A DNA stretch of 64,000 nucleotides from Cryptomeria japonica. Its lineage: Eukaryota; Streptophyta; Pinopsida; Cupressales; Cupressaceae. The notes beneath the pieces were generated by a model, which was not told where the DNA came from, did no database searches, and saw only the letters and a list, made by a program, of their open reading frames with translations. How positions within the stretch are numbered: the stretch's first letter is position 1; the number at the start of each line of letters is the position of its first letter. Below are positions 58,550 through 64,000 of the stretch, piece after piece. The position numbers and the translations under genes are program-made. Where the stretch lies: the NCBI RefSeq assembly GCF_030272615.1, contig NC_081412.1, positions 20,437,932-20,501,931 on the forward strand. The letters are read 5' to 3'.

Positions 58550-59725
58550 TTAGTTACCGAATGAGCTCACTGTCGGTGCAAAAGCAGCCTCTTCTGTCGG
58601 ATAGGTAATTGGGACATTCCCATATGATGATTGTTCTTTAGTCTTCCTAACCCATCTCTGAGTGTGATAATGTCGGATTTCATTAATCTTCTCTTTTCCT
58701 TTTTCATTTGATCCTCCATTTCTAACCAGTGCATTTATGCTTCTACAGAACTTAGCAATATGTTCAACTTCGTTACATGCATAACATGTAACATTGTTCT
58801 TCTGAATTGCTTTGCTAAAACTAGTGAAATTGCTTGACCTGCACTGATTAGCCATATGTCCAAATTTTTCACAAGCATAGCATTTTACATTCATTTTGCA
58901 ATCTTTTGTCTTATGACCAAACTTATTGCATTTAGAACATTTACCAGGAGCAGAATCAGGGCTCTGATTTGCTCTGTTTCTACATTGCCTAGCCATGTGA
59001 CCAAATTAATTGCAAACAAAACATCTACCATTGAATTTATAAGCATTGAATTGTGTTACCAGTGCCTTATGGTTTTTATCTTCATTAGTAGTACTAGAAC
59101 TCTGTCCTTCCTCAAATCCAAATCCACTGGAATCTCCAATCTACCTCTGTCTCTTCAATAACTCATCAAGTTGTGCTGAGATGATCTTGATTTTTTCTTT
59201 ATACTCACTTGCAGCAGTTAAATCATCTCTTAGTATTTTCATTTGTCTCTCAAGGTCTTTCTCATTGCTCTGGGATTGTACAAAATCAGTTCTCAACATA
59301 TCATTTTCGTGAACCAACCTACCACATTCTTCAAATTTGTTCTTCAGTCATACACCAAGATTTTCTTCCTTTTTCTTTTTGTCCTCAATCTCCTTAAACA
59401 TCCTCATAGTTATAGCTTGTATTTCATTCTTCATAACCATTTTCTCCTAACTCAATTTCTGGCATTGTTCCTTAAGTGCATTTTTCGCTTCATCATCTTG
59501 ATTTTGCAAAAGTTTCTTCATCCTAGCTTGAATAGATGATAGCCTCTCTTGTAGGACAAGAATGAATTCCTTAGTAGAATTCAACTCATCTTGTAGCTTT
59601 AAGTTATTCAATCTTTCAGCATCATAATCTTCAAGTGTCATCTAAAGCTACTTCTCCAAAGCCAGTTTCAATAATTTTGGTTTTAGGATCTTCCTCAAGC
59701 TGTTAAACTTCTTGTGAGGTACAAG
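58550..59725 (-). pseudogene. gag with zinc knuckles, right TR-GAG copy
   Basis: The frame 58550-58996 (148 codons) is open across three knuckles: CSKCNKFGHKTKDC, CYACEKFGHMANQC and CYACNEVEHIAKFC (glycine replaced by glutamate in the last). The coiled coil lies at 59447-59641. Stops remain at about 59010 and 59150-59440. Confidence 0.85.
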
Positions 59726-59737
59726 GTTCTGATACCA
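59726..59737 (-). promoter_or_regulatory. Primer-binding site, iMet type
   Basis: Minus strand TGGTATCAGAAC, one base off the consensus. Confidence 0.75.
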
Positions 59738-59739
59738 AT

Positions 59740-60659
59740 TGTTGGAAACCAATAACACTCCAAGGGGGGGTGAATTAGTGTTATATCAGAATAGTATATT
59801 TTAGCCTTAACAAAACATCCATGCACCAACTGGCATACTGGTATAAACAGAATTGAAAAAGGTAAAGCAACCAATAAGACAAACATACAAATGAGAACCA
59901 TAACACACATATTTATACGTGGAAAACCTCAATGAAGAAAACCAGGGTGGGATTTTTGACCCACAATATCAATCCACTAGCCATATGAAGAGATATTACA
60001 ATATATGATGGGCCTACACTTGTAGGAAGGCTTATAGCCTAGAGAACACTGCTCAATCACAATAGGAGCCTCACTTACTACATAAAATTCTAGACAACAA
60101 TCCAAAGAAATGTGAACTTCTAATATAGAATCTTCTATGCCAGAATACAGTTCTGGTTTAAGCTTTGTCTATTCCGGTTGAAACCCTAAACCCCTTTACC
60201 GGAGTAACCCTTACAATAAATTTCTCACATACATAATCTCTCTGATATATTTTGCATCATATTACATTCGTATATACATACCACATTCCTATCATATCAA
60301 AATGATCTAATCTTTACTGACCTATATACCCTATACAAATTTATGCCTTATGTCGGCTTACAAATATAAATATAATTTCATATTACATGTCGGCCATATA
60401 TAACAAAAATAAATAAACATTAAAACAAATTGTCGATGTCGGATCCAAGATATGTTGGCCTCCAATACTGATAACCTTTACTATACCATGCCAGCCTACA
60501 TTGTCAGTGACCAAAGAAATCTTTAGACCTATAGATACCGGTGCCGGTGTAGAATCTGTGAAGTGCCTTTCGGTACACCATATGAAGCTTGAACCCAAAA
60601 TCATGTTACCATCAATGACAACATAGTGAAACCAACCAATAGAGTGCCAAATGCCAACA
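59740..60659 (-). repeat. 5' LTR of the right TR-GAG copy
   Basis: TGTTGGAAACCAATAACACT...AAATGCCAACA, 920 bases, the complete reference form without transposon. It shows the empty target GATCTAATC at about 60305. Confidence 0.85.
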
Positions 60660-62390
60660 ACTCTATGCAAGAAAGTACACCTCAATAAGCTTATCCATTG
60701 CAGACAACATCAGCAAGAAAAAATTATCTAGAAGAAATATTCTAGGTAGAATATTACACACTAAGTACCACCCTTAAGCTTAACTAAATGGAGAAAAAGT
60801 GATTTGAGTCTTGGAACAAAGACTAATGATGTACCAAATTAAAACCAATAGGAAAAGGAGAAAATCCATTAGTAAAAACCTCCTAGCCAATTATTTCAAA
60901 CTTAAAAGGCACATGTTGCAACTATTGATGAAGAACTGGTGATGAATCCTTACTCTACAACAAGATTAAGTTCAACTTCAAAGAAGCCACTACACAAGTA
61001 CCTCTAGGATACTCTAGATGCTCAAAATTATGATTGGTACATAGCTTTAAAAATTTTGATTTGAAAACCTTGTATCCAGAATCCCCCCTCTAAATATAGA
61101 AAAATCTCTTCATCTTCAAATTCATTAACAACAATTGCCACTCACCTTATTTTATGGAGGATTGCTAGGTAGATTAATCAAATGACTATGACGTCAGAAA
61201 GAAAAGCTGGATGAGAATGTGCTTAAAGAAGATAGCTTTAAATGATTTGATGTGTTAATCAATTTTATGTCATGATGGCATCTCCATTTTGATGTTGTTG
61301 AGGCCTATCTAAGGGCAAAGAGATGAAATTTGCATCTTCTTGCAGGTTGGCTAGGTCCTATAATACAACCCAATAATAAAGGTGGCAAACTTCTCGTGAG
61401 TGGAATAATTGCCATCTTAATTGAGGGAATTTCACCCTCTTCAAGAATTTGATTCATCTTTTTTCTTAACCCATCCCTTGCAAGCTACTTGGCTTTCTTG
61501 TTTTTTCTGCAAGGTTTCTTTGCTTCAGAATTAGCAATTGTGGAGCCTCCTTCTAGGATTGTTATCAAGCTATCTTCACACCCCATTCTTTGCCTTGGGG
61601 TTGATATGCAAATCTCTCTTTCCAGTCCTGTTCATCAATGTTGCTTCAAGGAAATAACAGACCTCAGACTCAAGTGCTTGCTTTACACGGTTAACCCCCT
61701 CGTTCTCATCGTAACAAAAATAATTTTGGGTCATGGTCACCTGGATAGAAAGGAATTCTACAGTGATAACACACAGAACTCCTCTCTGTTTGTGGCTTTT
61801 GTTCTTGATGCAGGGTTCTCTGAAGGTATTACCTTTGCCTTGGCCTCTGAGCTCTTTAAGTCTGAACCATTAGGTGGGCTTGACAAGGTCTTATATTATG
61901 CCCTCCCTGGTTCAAGTGTTCTAAGACTTGTAGATATTGAGGCTACCCATGAAGAAGGAGAAAATGTCATCGAGTGTTTCGAGGCTTGTAGATATTGAGG
62001 CCACCCATGAAGAAGGAGAAAATGCCACCTTCTATCCTCTCCTTCTGGACCTAAAAGGGCATGCTAGGAGAAAGCACATGCAAAATGTTTTAGTGGTTGT
62101 AGACTATTTGAAGTGGAGAATCCTCCCAAATCATCCTGGAGACCATAATAAGGAGAAGTACTTCAAGAGTATGCAACTCTTAATGGCTTCCTTCAAGAAG
62201 AAGAACCTATCAACCCTCCTCTCCCAAGTGGAGAATCTTAGGTTGTCATGCCGAGTGTTTCTAAAAGTGGTGGGTGCAGTAGTCTGGGCCATAGCAGGGG
62301 TCATCCAAGCGGTCGTGGCCGTAGTTGTAGAAGGGGGCGGGGTTGTGTGCCAAGAGCGTAACTGTTGCAGTTTCCACCATTCAGTTTGAA
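60660..62390 (+). repeat. Repeat R, unit R3
   Basis: Right copy of R1. Open plus frames at 61489-61998 (169 codons) and 61937-62389 (150 codons) overlap around the same local duplication of about 58 bases as R1. The RG-rich tail is near 62280-62360. Confidence 0.6.
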
Positions 62391-62780
62391 TTTCATATGT
62401 TTCTCCTCCTCCAAAATATGATACAAAAAAATTTAGTTTATACATCTTAAGCTTCTACATACTTTATTTAAACATGTGAAATGATTAAATTGTTGAAGAA
62501 TCAAAAACAATTTACACTCTAATATATTTTTATTAGCAAAAATATACCTTTAACCTATTAACCTATTTGGAGTTTAAGAATAACGTTTAAAACCAATGAA
62601 TATAATTTGTTAAAAAATTGAAGGCTAACTATTGTTATTAGGAATTTCGATTAAAAACACTTAAATTGACATAATCATCATATATTCACACCTACAAGGA
62701 CAAAATACCCTTTTTTTAAATATCACACACACACATATGGAGAAGAATTTGAAAATATATGCTTTTATATGTTAACATAT
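62391..62780. repeat. Repeat X, fourth copy
   Basis: Matches 26441-26850, with a small gap near 62520 and a shorter CA run. Confidence 0.7.
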
Positions 62781-64000
62781 GAATTATGGTCAATTTTGAC
62801 CGATTTAATTAAATATTGGTCATGTTTCACTAAAAGACATTGATATTATTTTAGATTCTCACCATTTGTTTTTAGATGGTAGTTAGTTAAGCACCAAATT
62901 CTAGTTTCTTCATTTGGATCCAAATAAGCTCATGTACCATTCTCTTGTATTCTTATTTCGGTTAAGCTTGCTTGTCTCTATATTATTATGGCATTTTAAG
63001 ATTACCTAGGCTATTGACATTTCTTGTAGGAATAGCCAAGATCTTAGAATGTATTTTTAATATCAACAAGTTAAGGGATTAACTAAAATATAGAATGTGC
63101 AATGCAATAGTCAAAATGGATTTGCTAAACTCACAATATGATTAACAAATATATAGAAAGAGGATGGGCTATCAAGAATAATAATTGCTATCTAGAATAT
63201 GGGTTATGAAACTCTATGCAAGAAAGTACACCTCAACAAGCTTATTCATAGTAGAAAACATCAACAAGAAAAAATTATCTAGAAGAAATATTCTAGGTAG
63301 AATATTACACACTTAATTAGTACCACCCTTAAGCATAACTAGATGGATAAAAAATGATTTGAGTCTTGGAACAAAGACTAATGATGTACCAAATTAAAAC
63401 CAATAGGAAAGGGAGAAAATCCATTGGGAAAAACCTCCTAGCCAATTATTTCAAACTCAAAAGGCACATGTTGCAACTATTGATGAAGAAGTGGTGATGA
63501 ATCCTTACTCTACAACAAGATTAAGTTTAGATTCAAAGAAACCACTACACAAGTACCTCTAGGATACTCTAGATGCTCAAAATTATGATTGGTACATAGC
63601 TTTAAAAAAATTGATTTGAAAACCTTGTACGGAATCACCCCTCTAAATATAGAAAAAGCTCTTCATCTTGGAATTCATTAACAACAATTGCCACTCACCT
63701 TATCTTATGGAGGATTACTATGTAGTTTGCTTAGATGACTATGAGGTCAGAAAGAAAAGTTGGATAAGATTGAGCTTAAAGCAGATAGCTTTAAATCATT
63801 TGATGTGTTGATCAATTTTATGTCATGATGGCATGTCCATTTTGAGGTTGTCGAGGCCTATCTAAGGGCAAAGAGAAGAAGTTTGCATCTGCTCATAGGT
63901 TGGCTAGGTCCTATGATACAACCCAATAATGAAGGCAGCAAACTTGTCTCGAGTGGAATAATTGCCATCTTAATTGAAGGAATTTCACCCTCTTCAAGAA
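62781..64000 (+). repeat. Repeat R, unit R4, cut by the window end
   Basis: Right copy of R2 (matches 26860-28080). R2 leads into the terpene synthase upstream region about 1 kb farther on. Confidence 0.65.

Larger units (their letters stand above)
55625..60659 (-). mobile_element. TR-GAG element, right copy
   Basis: LTRs at 55625-57507 (with transposon) and 59740-60659, the same interior as the left copy and the same right border (CCAACA then ACTCTATGC). Shared borders and nested insertion mean both copies descend from one insertion by segmental duplication. Confidence 0.85.

Overview
The window looks like AT-rich nuclear DNA of a seed plant, most likely a conifer. The evidence is one ten-exon terpene synthase gene (the ten-exon layout, the N-terminal RRX8W motif and the DDIFD motif fit the gymnosperm TPS-d family), set in layers of plant LTR retrotransposons, non-autonomous elements and small inverted-repeat transposons. 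I see no rRNA, complete tRNA gene, CRISPR array or bacterial-type operon. Most open frames longer than 60 codons are retroelement remnants.

Layout. 1-1703: end of a Copia-type element (gag fragment, iMet-type primer site, LTR), minus strand. 1704-14308: Ty3/gypsy element A, minus strand, Tat-like (gag, protease with DNG active site, G-patch, RT, RNase H, second RNase H, integrase remnant, long leader, tRNA-Trp-like primer site, LTR). 14309-18804: unassigned DNA with a diverged repeat copy and a relic of the terpene synthase upstream region. 18805-29086: repeat X, a gag fragment, a complete non-autonomous LTR element (gag plus an unknown coiled-coil ORF, no pol) whose LTR carries a 959-bp inverted-repeat transposon, then two copies of an unidentified ORF-bearing repeat R. 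29087-32611: upstream region and terpene synthase gene. 32612-38973: downstream DNA, a LINE RNase H fragment, a 298-bp hAT-like MITE, an LTR-like promoter segment and a second terpene synthase copy that lost exons 1-8. 38974-40389: LTR-like segment. 40390-54699: gypsy element B, sister copy of A. 54700-64000: a second copy of the 18.8-28.1 kb block.

The two halves of the window are a segmental duplication. Roughly 1.7-28.1 kb is repeated, in the same order and orientation, at 42.2-64.0 kb. The right copy lacks about 4.6 kb corresponding to 14.2-18.8 kb. The terpene synthase follows the left block, so a further copy is predicted about 1.5 kb beyond the right edge. All parts of this picture come from reading and comparing the sequence by eye; no searches or alignments were run.

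The terpene synthase reads well through all ten exons except for one missing base in exon 4, so it is either a very young pseudogene or a sequence error. Both paralogs share an unusual second metal-binding motif. The retroelements are all decayed by stops and indels, and both gypsy copies carry the same loss of the integrase core.
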